The translations under genes were made by a program, and so were the position numbers. 7,554 bases of DNA. Source: Acinetobacter sp. (GTDB lineage Bacteria > Pseudomonadota > Gammaproteobacteria > Pseudomonadales > Moraxellaceae). This document shows, piece by piece, positions 1 through 6,995 of the stretch; the first letter of the stretch is position 1, and each line of letters starts with the position of its first letter. The stretch is taken from contig SSHD01000064.1 of the NCBI GenBank assembly GCA_008017255.1, positions 1-7,554 of the forward strand. The letters are read 5' to 3'. The notes below the pieces were generated by a model. The model was not told where the DNA came from. It searched no databases and saw nothing but the letters and a program-made list of their open reading frames with translations.

Positions 1-27
1 ATAAGACACTGCAAATGGTGAGTTCAT
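1..27 (-). CDS. recB: Probable RecB N-terminus (partial, first 9 codons)
   Basis: Reading leftward, an ATG at 27-25 opens a frame (MNSPFAVSY) that runs off the window edge without a stop. It lies 3 bp after the recC stop codon, and a GGAG motif at 34-37, inside the last recC codons, sits 6 bp ahead of the ATG as a good ribosome binding site. The tight spacing implies co-transcription and probably translational coupling with recC. In Acinetobacter-type genomes recC is followed by recB, the helicase-nuclease subunit of exonuclease V, so that identity comes from position. Nine residues are too few to recognise the protein itself; RecD or another gene cannot be excluded. Confidence 0.5.
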
Positions 28-30
28 GCC

Positions 31-3000
31 TTACTCCACAGTTAAAAATTGATACATCGGTTGATACAACTTAAAGCTATATGTATCACATGCCGCCTGT
101 AATAAGGCACTGGCATCTTGCTCCTGCAAAATAAATTGCCAATCTCGATGCAGTTTTGAGGACTCATCTTGGGTTTTGTCGAACTTGGAGTTTTCATTAC
201 TGGGTGCATTCCAATCTTTCAAAACAGCGTCTTGGCTGTTTGGTTCTAACACCGTGTTTTGATCTTGCTCAATCCATTGATATTGTTTGCCATCTTTCAA
301 TGCTTTTAACAGCAATTCAGCAGGTAATACTATCGGCTGCTGTTGAGCCTGCTGCCAAAACTCTAACCAATGTTGCAAATAGCCCTGCGCTTGTTCGGCA
401 CTCACGCCCTCGCACATCACGGTTTGGTCGCTAAACACCACAATACGCCGTTGTGTGCTTACTGCTTTGGGCTCCGACACTACCAACCACAACAAATACT
501 CTAACCATACCCCTGCCATGCGTTTAGCACGTGCACTGGACGCATTTAAACTAACCCAATCTGCTGTCGTTTGCTGCGGAACCGTACACAACATTTGCAG
601 TTGATTGGACACGCGCCAAACTCGCTGTGTGGTTGCGGTAACACTGTCGGCATATTGCTGTAAGCGTTCCATTAACCGCTCTTGCTCCAAACAACTTTGC
701 TGCCATGCGCTGTGCTGCACCTTGCCGACTGGCAATTGGTCTTGCAATACGTCAGGGGATGCACCCTGATCGTGCTGTTGCAGAAAATCACGAATGGCAT
801 ATTTCGCCAAACCATCGAGTAGCAAGGGTTCAGCTTGGTCTGCCAACTCGGTTTTGGCTAAGTTTTTCACACCCAAAGTTTTTAAATACAACGCCGCAGG
901 AAAGGTCACATCTTTAATCCATTGCTGACTGTCTAAAATGGTCATGGCATTGTGTTCAAGCGGATACTGCGCATTGACCCACGCCTGCGGTGGGCCCTTG
1001 GCTTGTTGCAATTGTGCTGCCACATCGTACCACTGGTCTTGATAACGCACATGCTGCTGTTCGGCGCTAAAACCCAACGGGTCAAATGGTTGCAAGCGAT
1101 GCAGGTGGTGCATTGAATACAGCTGTGGCGGGATTTGATGTTGTTTAAATTCAGCAAACGAATCCCCCCTCGCCCCTCTTTGGGAAAGGGGGGGAACATC
1201 ACCAAATTCATTATCGAGGGAAGTCTCTCCCTGACAAGGGGGAGATTTAGAGGGGGTTTCTTTTACAATCAGCGCCAAATGCTCTCGAAAGGCCTGCACA
1301 ATGCTAGAGGGTTCGCGTACTTCACCGCAGTTATCATCAACGCCATTATAAAATAGCCACAATTGCTGCTGTGCCAACAGCAGGGCATCTAAGAAAGCGC
1401 CTTGATCGTCTTCCAAACGGGAGCGGTCGCCCAATTGCTGCGGCAGCGCATCCATCAAATCAAACGGAATATGGCTGTCCCGATTTGGGAAAATACCACT
1501 ATCGAGGTTCAACAACACAATTAAGCGATACGGAATGGCTCGAATTTGCCCAATCTGACTAAAACTGATTTGACCTGTCGGTTCCACCTGTGCCGATTGG
1601 CTTTCTAAACTGCGTTGAATTTCTTCAATCAAATACGGCAAGGGCAGGGTAATTTTTCTTAACGGATTGCTGGCATCATCATAAAAGCTTGCCAAAGTCA
1701 GCATACGCTCCTGCTGCCGCACAATGTCACGTACCGCTTGCAAACCCTGCACATTGGCTTGTTCAAACTCTACAATATCGTCATGAATGCGTCTTAGGTT
1801 GCTTTCCATCGACTGCAACTGACCTTGCTCATGTGCGATCAACCAGCTGCGTCGACTGGCAATATCTTGATAAATCTGAATTAAAAGTCCAATCAGCTCA
1901 AAATCACTGGGCTGTACCTGCGCATAACTGAGGGTTTGCCCGACCATGGCATGTGCAGGCACGGCAATACCCAACGCCAAACGGTCTAAGGCAAATTTAA
2001 AACTATAACGATAGTCTTGGTCGGCAGCACTTAAGCTGTGTTGTAAATGTTCAGCATCTAAACCACGTTTAAAGCCAGCATCGCTCAGCAAAGCCAACAT
2101 GCGCTGCGCTTGAGCATAATCGACCCCATAACGCTGTTGGGTCGCAGCAAGATTAAGCCAATCGGCAAAATCATCTTGGCTAAAGCGTGTTTGGCTTAAG
2201 TGCATACGTCCTAATACCGCTCGCCATGCGTTTAGCGCATCTAAAGACGGCACACCCGCAATTTTCACTGGTAAAAATACGTTGTGTTGATTGGCAACAG
2301 CAGGAAAAATACTGCGAATGAGTGGTTCCAATTCCGCTAAATTGGGTGTCAGCACCAATACATCGCTCGGATGGCGTGGTGTGTCGTCAGGTTGCGATAA
2401 CCAATGCAACAACTGCTCTTTTAATGCTTCCAACTGGCGCAAACTAGAGTGGCAAACATGTATTTGTATCGACTGGTCATCTGCTGCCAGTTGATACTGC
2501 TGCGGCTCTGGTTCAACCAAATACAAAATATCTGATTGTAGTTTACCTAAGAGCGTGTCGGGAAATTCATCTACAAAGGCATCTGCCCAAATTCCCTCTT
2601 CACCAGTAGACAAGTTGGAGAGCAACGAAAAATGATCGCGCGCTTGCTTACCAAACCGAGTCAATAATGGATGCCGAGATTCACGCGCTTCAGCATTAAA
2701 CTGCATACTAAATTGCTCGAAAAAAGCAGCAATATCGGCATCGCTCGCCTGCGGGTTTTTAGTGATAAAACGCTGTTTGACCCGCGCATCGTAATTTTGT
2801 TTCCACAGCGGATCGACACTATCTGCCCAATATTCTTGCGAAGGGTTATAGTGCAAAATGTAGACATCTAAATATTGCCCTAAACGGCGTAAAAACTGCA
2901 ATTGGTTGGGGGGTAAATCTAAAATGGTAAATACAATCAGCTGATGAGGCAGTTGCGCCAACGCACGTGTCCGGGTGTGTGGGTTGTCCAAAATCTGCCA

Positions 3001-3732
3001 AAACTGAGCGTCAATGCGCTGCATTTCCATAAAATCGACATGAAAGTAGTTGTGCCATAACCAGCGTTGCCACGCCTCGAGCTGCTCGGTTTGTTGCAAA
3101 TTAAATGCACTGCTCGGGTCGGTTTTAGGCAGTAATTGCTCTAAATTTAAAGCTTTATTTTGCCCCCACGCCGCCAACCAGTTGCTCGCACAGGTACATG
3201 CACCCTCACAAGCTCGCTGGCAATCGCCCCGATACATCATGTAGTTACTAAACAACAGTGACACTTGCTCTGCCACCCAATACAGCATGCTTTGTTTTTT
3301 GAGTTGTTTGGCAGTGCCCTGCGGCAGCTGATCGGCACTGCTATAAATGCGCTGCACAATCGAATATAAAGGATGTTCTGCGCTAAGCGACAAATGCTCG
3401 GGCTGAATAAAAGGTTGCAAGGCTTGGTAAATACGCCATTTTAAAATCAAACGTGGAATATTGGCTTTTTGAACTTGTTCTTTATTTTCTAATACTTGCT
3501 GATAGGCATACCACTGAAAGCCACGAATTTTTTGATGGAACTGCTCATTGGCACTCATGCCCTGCTGTTCAGCCATTTTTTGCTTTAACCATTGCGCTTG
3601 CGCAGCACTCGGCACCACAAAATGTTGCGTGTTAAAAATTTGCACGGCGGAACGGCTAGGTTGGCTAATGTAGTCCATCACACTGTTTAACAACACCTCT
3701 AGGCGTTGACTTTGAATAACATGAATCCCCAT
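31..3732 (-). CDS. recC: RecC, exodeoxyribonuclease V gamma subunit, with an in-frame repeat insertion
   Basis: RecC is the non-catalytic subunit of the RecBCD helicase-nuclease; it splits the DNA strands, guides the 3' strand and scans it for Chi during double-strand break repair. The 1233-residue product aligns by eye with E. coli RecC (1122 aa) along its length: the N-terminal PSAAQAQWLKQKM (41-53), HPLLTRFGKQARD (354-366), IHVCHSS (424-430), IRAIPYRLIVLLNLDSGIFP (730-749), PFDLM (756-760), GDRSRLEDD (768-776) and PFDP (882-885). As expected for RecC there is no Walker A motif. The ATG at 3732 has a TGAGG motif at 3748-3744 upstream. Two oddities: residues about 825-858 are encoded by a palindromic repeat element, and residues 171-181 hold four cysteines where E. 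coli has none. The gene appears intact. It leads an operon with the probable recB 3 bp downstream. Confidence 0.96.
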   Translation of the reverse strand: MGIHVIQSQRLEVLLNSVMDYISQPSRSAVQIFNTQHFVVPSAAQAQWLKQKMAEQQGMSANEQFHQKIRGFQWYAYQQVLENKEQVQKANIPRLILKWRIYQALQPFIQPEHLSLSAEHPLYSIVQRIYSSADQLPQGTAKQLKKQSMLYWVAEQVSLLFSNYMMYRGDCQRACEGACTCASNWLAAWGQNKALNLEQLLPKTDPSSAFNLQQTEQLEAWQRWLWHNYFHVDFMEMQRIDAQFWQILDNPHTRTRALAQLPHQLIVFTILDLPPNQLQFLRRLGQYLDVYILHYNPSQEYWADSVDPLWKQNYDARVKQRFITKNPQASDADIAAFFEQFSMQFNAEARESRHPLLTRFGKQARDHFSLLSNLSTGEEGIWADAFVDEFPDTLLGKLQSDILYLVEPEPQQYQLAADDQSIQIHVCHSSLRQLEALKEQLLHWLSQPDDTPRHPSDVLVLTPNLAELEPLIRSIFPAVANQHNVFLPVKIAGVPSLDALNAWRAVLGRMHLSQTRFSQDDFADWLNLAATQQRYGVDYAQAQRMLALLSDAGFKRGLDAEHLQHSLSAADQDYRYSFKFALDRLALGIAVPAHAMVGQTLSYAQVQPSDFELIGLLIQIYQDIASRRSWLIAHEQGQLQSMESNLRRIHDDIVEFEQANVQGLQAVRDIVRQQERMLTLASFYDDASNPLRKITLPLPYLIEEIQRSLESQSAQVEPTGQISFSQIGQIRAIPYRLIVLLNLDSGIFPNRDSHIPFDLMDALPQQLGDRSRLEDDQGAFLDALLLAQQQLWLFYNGVDDNCGEVREPSSIVQAFREHLALIVKETPSKSPPCQGETSLDNEFGDVPPLSQRGARGDSFAEFKQHQIPPQLYSMHHLHRLQPFDPLGFSAEQQHVRYQDQWYDVAAQLQQAKGPPQAWVNAQYPLEHNAMTILDSQQWIKDVTFPAALYLKTLGVKNLAKTELADQAEPLLLDGLAKYAIRDFLQQHDQGASPDVLQDQLPVGKVQHSAWQQSCLEQERLMERLQQYADSVTATTQRVWRVSNQLQMLCTVPQQTTADWVSLNASSARAKRMAGVWLEYLLWLVVSEPKAVSTQRRIVVFSDQTVMCEGVSAEQAQGYLQHWLEFWQQAQQQPIVLPAELLLKALKDGKQYQWIEQDQNTVLEPNSQDAVLKDWNAPSNENSKFDKTQDESSKLHRDWQFILQEQDASALLQAACDTYSFKLYQPMYQFLTVE
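34..37 (-). promoter_or_regulatory. Ribosome binding site of probable recB, inside the recC end
   Basis: On the minus strand the last recC codons and stop read GTGGAGTAAGGCATG. The GGAG core lies 6 bp before the recB ATG and overlaps recC coding sequence, which favours translational coupling of the two subunits. Confidence 0.55.
1160..1260. repeat. GC-rich inverted-repeat element inserted in frame within recC (copy A)
   Basis: About 101 bp bounded by inverted ends: GAATCCCCCCT at 1160-1170 and AGGGGGTTTC at 1251-1260 (reverse complement GAAACCCCCT). Internal runs of C and G (C6 at 1164-1169, G7 at 1188-1194, G5 at 1238-1242) could form nested hairpins. Copy B at 4554-4615 shares the right end: in the recC-sense orientation both begin AAACCCCCT, then have a short A/T-rich step and CCCCCTTG. 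The element has no stop in the recC frame and adds residues 825-858 (E825 to S858), rich in P, G, S and R and unlike the Gln/Leu-rich protein around it. E. coli RecC has no comparable sequence between its equivalents of IVQAF and PFDP. I infer a REP/MITE-type palindromic element; exact ends and family are not settled by two copies. Confidence 0.75.
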
Positions 3733-3758
3733 GTCGCTTACAACCTCAGCATTCCAAC

Positions 3759-3787
3759 TTTATATTAATGCACAAAAACGTATACAA
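3759..3787 (-). promoter_or_regulatory. Candidate sigma-70 promoter of recC
   Basis: On the minus strand a -35-like TTGTAT (3787-3782) and a -10-like TATAAA (3764-3759) are 17 bp apart. Transcription would start near 3752, giving a leader of about 20 nt that contains the TGAGG ribosome binding site at 3748-3744. Spacing and position are good, but the call rests on consensus matching in A/T-rich DNA. Confidence 0.4.
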
Positions 3788-3931
3788 TCATCACTATACA
3801 GCGCCATACAACGATGTCACCTTAAAGCAGAGCGAAATCATTATTTATTTTGCTGTTGCTTCGTTAAACATGACTTATTTAGAATGACTAAATGGCGTAA
3901 CATTTGCCTTGCATCATCTAAAAAACCTTGC

Positions 3932-3943
3932 GCCGTATACGGC
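3932..3943. repeat. Perfect 12-bp palindrome GCCGTATACGGC in the recC divergent intergenic region
   Basis: GCCGTATACGGC equals its own reverse complement. It lies between recC and the DUF697-like gene, about 145 bp upstream of the recC promoter candidate and 72 bp before the ATG at 4015. It could be an operator. On the minus strand it is followed, after about six bases, by a T6 run, so a weak terminator (GCCG stem, TATA loop) is also possible. The rest of 3733-4014 shows no convincing gene. A very weak plus-strand promoter match (TTGCTT at 3856-3861, TAGAAT at 3880-3885, 18-bp gap) would give a 5' leader of about 120 nt for the DUF697-like gene. Confidence 0.45.
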
Positions 3944-4014
3944 TCATGTCGCAACCACAGATGAATCCCCAACAGACCCTCTCATTCAAACCATAAATTT
4001 TAGGTATTAGGGCT

Positions 4015-4521
4015 ATGAAAATTGAAAAAATTCCAGAGGTCATTGACCCAAGTTTAAATTTGGAACACATCCGTGCGGAATGCTTACAAATAACCAAAAA
4101 CCGCGCCTTTGTATCGGCGGGTGCAGCCATTGTGCCCATTCCTTTTTTTGATTTAGCCGTCGACCTTGGCATGTTGTCGCTCCTTATTCCAGATATTAAC
4201 GCCCGCTTTGGTTTGGCTGCGGAACATATTAGTGTCTATGACCCTGCAACCAAAAAAGTCGATTGGGATGCACTGCGCAGCCGTGGTTTTGAGTTGTCTG
4301 GTTTTGTTCTGGCACGGACTGCTATGAAAAAATCTATGAACGGTTTTTTTACTAAAATTGCCACCAAACAAGTGACCAAATTTATTCCGCTGGGCGGGCA
4401 AATTGTCGCAGCGAGTTTGGGCTATTTTATGATGCGTAAAATCACTGAAGCGCATATTGAAGACTGTTATAAAGTCAGCAAACAAATTCAGCAAAAGAGT
4501 CGTAGCACCATTGTTGCTTAA
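4015..4521 (+). CDS. DUF697-like protein of unknown function
   Basis: A 168-residue protein whose closest pattern match, from memory, is the DUF697 family found at the C-terminus of some bacterial GTPases and in YcjF-type membrane proteins. The diagnostic features are a first hydrophobic helix with SAGAAIVPIPFFD (34-46) followed by an LIPDINARFGL segment (57-67), then a spacer, and a second part with FIPLGGQIVAASLGYFMMRK (123-142) that mirrors the family's IP-x-x-G hairpin near the C-terminus. The two hydrophobic stretches (about 32-60 and 122-140) may insert into or lie along the inner membrane; there is no signal peptide. No GTPase motif is present, so it would be a stand-alone domain. AGGT at 4002-4005 lies 9 bp before the ATG and is the likely ribosome binding site. 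The gene stands alone, divergent from recC and convergent with pap. Function unknown; the family link is moderate. Confidence 0.8.
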   Translation: MKIEKIPEVIDPSLNLEHIRAECLQITKNRAFVSAGAAIVPIPFFDLAVDLGMLSLLIPDINARFGLAAEHISVYDPATKKVDWDALRSRGFELSGFVLARTAMKKSMNGFFTKIATKQVTKFIPLGGQIVAASLGYFMMRKITEAHIEDCYKVSKQIQQKSRSTIVA

Positions 4522-4553
4522 AGCGTGCAATAGACCTGTTTCATAAGTCTTTT

Positions 4554-4615
4554 AAACCCCTCTTGCGGAGCGTTGCTCCTCACCCTCCTTCTCAAGGGGG
4601 AACTATAGGGGGTTT
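4554..4615. repeat. GC-rich inverted-repeat element in the convergent intergenic gap (copy B)
   Basis: About 62 bp with inverted ends AAACCCC (4554-4560) and GGGGGTTT (4608-4615). The symmetry extends outward to CTTTT (4549-4553) and AAAAG (4618-4622). An inner hairpin GGAGC-GTT-GCTCC lies at 4567-4579. It sits between the ends of the DUF697-like gene (4521) and pap (4645), where a folded transcript could protect or end messages from both sides, but neither strand shows a clean U-tract for intrinsic termination. It shares its right terminus and inner CCCCCTTG block with copy A inside recC, so the two are probably one family; copy B lacks about 40 bp of the middle. Confidence 0.7.
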
Positions 4616-4644
4616 GCAAAAGGTTGATCAAAATCCAAAGCAGA

Positions 4645-6063
4645 TTAATCCGCCTTGAGTTGTTTTAATATCGTCTTTAATACTTCTATGCGTGCCGCAT
4701 ATTTGTCATCTGTGGCAATCACATACCACGGCGCAGCTTTACTATGGGTGTGCTTCAACATATCAGCAGCAGCTTTTAAATAGTCGTCCCATTTCTCTCG
4801 ATTACGCCAATCATCGGCGGTTATTTTAAAGCGTTTATGCGCAGCTTGTTCACGCTCTTTAAAGCGCAGTGCTTGCTCATCTTTACTAATCGCCAGCCAA
4901 ATTTTCACCACTACAGTTTGACTGTCGAGCAAATTTTGTTCAAAACGATTGATTTCAGCATAAGCCCGTTGCCACTCCGCTGTGGTTGCAAAACCCTCGA
5001 TGCGTTCTACGAGAACACGCCCATACCACGTGCGATCAAAAATGGTGATTTTGCCACTTTCATTGAGCCTGTTCCAAAAGCGCCACAAATACGGACGGCG
5101 TAATTCATAGCGTTCTGGTGCGGCGATGGTGTGAATTTCATATTCGCGCGGGTCGAACTTTTTCACAATGCGTTTAATTGCACCGCCCTTACCAGCGGCA
5201 TCCATGCCCTCAAAGGCAATAACCACCTTACGATCATCGCAGCGCAGTGCATCGGCAACTTTTTTGCTCAATTTACTGAGTTCATCTTTATAACTGTCTT
5301 TATCTAGCTCGTGTTGCGCAGGTTGCAGCAGTGCTTTAGGAACAGCCGCTTGGCGCCATTTTTTTACCGCTGTGTTGGGATGCTCTGGCAGTTGTTGCAA
5401 ATTTTGTAATATATATTGGGCAAAGGTTTGGTCACGTAAGGTTTCATTTTCACCGTCTATCACAAACCAATCTTGGGTAAATTTTTGGCTAAAACTTTGC
5501 AGGCGCTGATATTGTTTTCTATTGCGCCAATCCAGTCCATGCAATTTATGCCAATGCTGCTGCGACTCATCTACCTCATCTAAACGTTTTTGCAAGGCTT
5601 TCCAAGATAAGTCAAACCAAACTTTCACCACATGCACATAGTTGTGTTGTAAATCTTGCTCAAAAGCACGCATTTTCTCGATATATTCGGCAAAAGCAGT
5701 ATCTTCTAAGCTGTCTTCGGCATGCATAGCGGTCAGCAGTAAATCGCTATACCAATTACCAAACATCACCACGATTTGCCCTTCAGCAGGAATAAACGGC
5801 GTATAGCTTTGCCAAAAGGCACGCTTATTCGTCAACCGTTGCGGTGCATCGGCTTTGACACGCAAATACCGTGGGTCGACCCATTCACGTAACTGCTTTA
5901 CTGCTTCGCCCTTGCCCGCCAGCTCTATGCCGCTGACTAAAATTAAAATACTTTTGGCATTGCTTTGCCCACGACTTTCTTTCAGTGCGTATTGCGCTTC
6001 TATCAAGTCTAAAGACAGTTGGTCTTCATCGCGTATGGCAAAGCGGGGTTGTGCTGTAGACAT
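4645..6063 (-). CDS. pap: Polyphosphate:AMP phosphotransferase (PPK2 class II)
   Basis: Pap transfers a phosphate from polyphosphate to AMP, giving ADP; with adenylate kinase it lets the cell regenerate ATP from polyphosphate. The cytoplasmic 472-residue protein is two fused PPK2 domains. The N-terminal domain has a Walker A-like GIELAGKGEA (45-54) and a degenerate GNWYSDLL (102-109). The C-terminal domain has the full set: GMDAAGKGGA (286-295), RRPYLWRFW (322-330) and the Walker B-like DRTWYGR (343-349), so it should be the catalytic half, as known for class II enzymes. Length and sequence closely match the A. johnsonii Pap I recall (about 475 aa). I chose the ATG at 6063 because the distance to the conserved QLSLDL matches that homologue; a TTG 33 bp upstream (6096) is open but has no ribosome binding site. 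A weak AGAG at 6076-6073 precedes the ATG. It diverges from the FFLEELY-type gene; no clear promoter of its own was seen. Confidence 0.96.
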   Translation of the reverse strand: MSTAQPRFAIRDEDQLSLDLIEAQYALKESRGQSNAKSILILVSGIELAGKGEAVKQLREWVDPRYLRVKADAPQRLTNKRAFWQSYTPFIPAEGQIVVMFGNWYSDLLLTAMHAEDSLEDTAFAEYIEKMRAFEQDLQHNYVHVVKVWFDLSWKALQKRLDEVDESQQHWHKLHGLDWRNRKQYQRLQSFSQKFTQDWFVIDGENETLRDQTFAQYILQNLQQLPEHPNTAVKKWRQAAVPKALLQPAQHELDKDSYKDELSKLSKKVADALRCDDRKVVIAFEGMDAAGKGGAIKRIVKKFDPREYEIHTIAAPERYELRRPYLWRFWNRLNESGKITIFDRTWYGRVLVERIEGFATTAEWQRAYAEINRFEQNLLDSQTVVVKIWLAISKDEQALRFKEREQAAHKRFKITADDWRNREKWDDYLKAAADMLKHTHSKAAPWYVIATDDKYAARIEVLKTILKQLKAD

Positions 6064-6200
6064 ATTTTTTTGCTCTAAATGGCTATTTCTGCTCAATAAG
6101 TAGCACTAAATTTAAACTTGCTCAAGCACATGCTGTGTACAATTGCTGCAAATGCAATGAGCTGAAACTGCGGGACTGATATCATGTCTAACATTTTGGC

Positions 6201-6229
6201 TTTATGCTGTCATAGTTCTTGGTTATGAT
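6201..6229 (+). promoter_or_regulatory. Candidate promoter of the FFLEELY-type gene
   Basis: A good -10 TATGAT (6224-6229), with TGG just upstream, and a poor -35 TTTATG (6201-6206) are 17 bp apart, giving a start near 6236 and a leader of about 40 nt to the ATG at 6276. The spacer contains CTGTCATA (6207-6214), one half of a Pho box. Consensus matching only. Confidence 0.25.
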
Positions 6230-6275
6230 GCAACCTACTATGCTGTTTCACGTTATATTTTCATTGAGTTCAACT

Positions 6276-6983
6276 ATGTCCAAACTCGCTGCATTTGATC
6301 AACTTTTATTAGAATACCAATCATTAGCTTGCCACCAAGACCCTGCGCTCAAACAACGTCTACACGATGTACAAGCATGGATGAAAGTCCGTATTGCGGC
6401 AACGCATGAACGCTTTTTTGCCCAACCTGAAAATCAGCTGATGGCACAATATTTTCTCAATCGTTTATATGGCGGTCCAGACTTCGATGCCATGGCGCTA
6501 CAAATTGAACGCCTACTCAAATATGCACATAAAGCAGAAAGCTTATTGCCAGATAATGCCATTAAAACTGGCACTAAATCGGTTAGTTTGGCAGTGTTTG
6601 CCACTCAGCTCGACGAACAAGTTGCCAGCCAACTATTAGCAGATTATCCGCTCGACACACCAATCAGCGATGAAATTATGCGGCTGACGCTCATTAAGCT
6701 CGATCAAGCTGAGGCACGTTATACCCAATTGCAACTGCTAGATGAGCTGGGCGTAACCTTAGATAAATACATGCGTTCGACCATGATGTACGCCGCATTT
6801 AGAATGTGTAAAGGCGTAGCGCACAAATACCACTTCGATGAAATGTATGATTTTATTCAAGAAGGTTTTGCTGCCATGAAATCATTAAAGTCGGCAGCAA
6901 CCTTTATTCAAATTTTCACCCAGAAAGAACGTGAAATTATTGATAAAGTTCACAGCGGACAACCCAATCCATTTCAGCCTTAA
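6276..6983 (+). CDS. FFLEELY-motif protein, uncharacterised
   Basis: A 235-residue, probably all-helical cytoplasmic protein. Its hallmark is YFLNRLYGGPDF (59-70), which matches the FFLEELYG-x-x-DF motif of a small proteobacterial family of unknown function, followed by a RLLKYAHKAESLLPDNAI stretch (79-96) and a LDEQVASQL segment (112-120), both in the family's usual order. A second conserved-looking block is YDFIQEGFAAMKSLKSA (191-207). No signal peptide, membrane segment, nucleotide-binding motif or catalytic signature is seen. The ATG at 6276 is preferred over a TTG at 6219 because the upstream 19 codons read as low-quality leader and the family starts at MSKLAAFDQL; a weak TGAG precedes it. 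It lies upstream of ubiE on the same strand but is separated from it by a strong terminator, so it is probably its own transcript. Confidence 0.85.
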   Translation: MSKLAAFDQLLLEYQSLACHQDPALKQRLHDVQAWMKVRIAATHERFFAQPENQLMAQYFLNRLYGGPDFDAMALQIERLLKYAHKAESLLPDNAIKTGTKSVSLAVFATQLDEQVASQLLADYPLDTPISDEIMRLTLIKLDQAEARYTQLQLLDELGVTLDKYMRSTMMYAAFRMCKGVAHKYHFDEMYDFIQEGFAAMKSLKSAATFIQIFTQKEREIIDKVHSGQPNPFQP

Positions 6984-6995
6984 ATCTGCACGATG

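Noticed and set aside
150..290. Possible second inserted segment near the RecC C-terminus (hydrophilic residues about 1154-1195)
   Set aside because: E. coli RecC has a linker of similar length here, and the DNA shows no inverted ends or relation to the repeat family.
1135..1356. Plus-strand open frame with PPRPSLGKGG-like peptide across the recC repeat
   Set aside because: It is antisense to recC and open only because the C/G-rich palindrome lacks stops; such peptides are typical spurious translations of short bacterial repeats.
3731..3964. Plus-strand 77-codon open frame starting at the recC start codon region
   Set aside because: No ribosome binding site, composition rich in C, H and S with no domain-like pattern, and it overlaps the recC promoter candidate and leader.
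3918..4172. Minus-strand 84-codon frame overlapping the DUF697-like gene
   Set aside because: Its start lies inside the better-supported plus-strand gene and the peptide has no recognisable pattern.
4554..4615. Copy B as a bidirectional intrinsic terminator
   Set aside because: The hairpins are not followed by a clean T-run on either strand, so I call it a repeat and leave termination as only a possibility.
6064..6096. TTG start extending Pap by 11 residues
   Set aside because: No ribosome binding site upstream, and the ATG at 6063 gives the same distance to the conserved QLSLDL as the known Acinetobacter enzyme.
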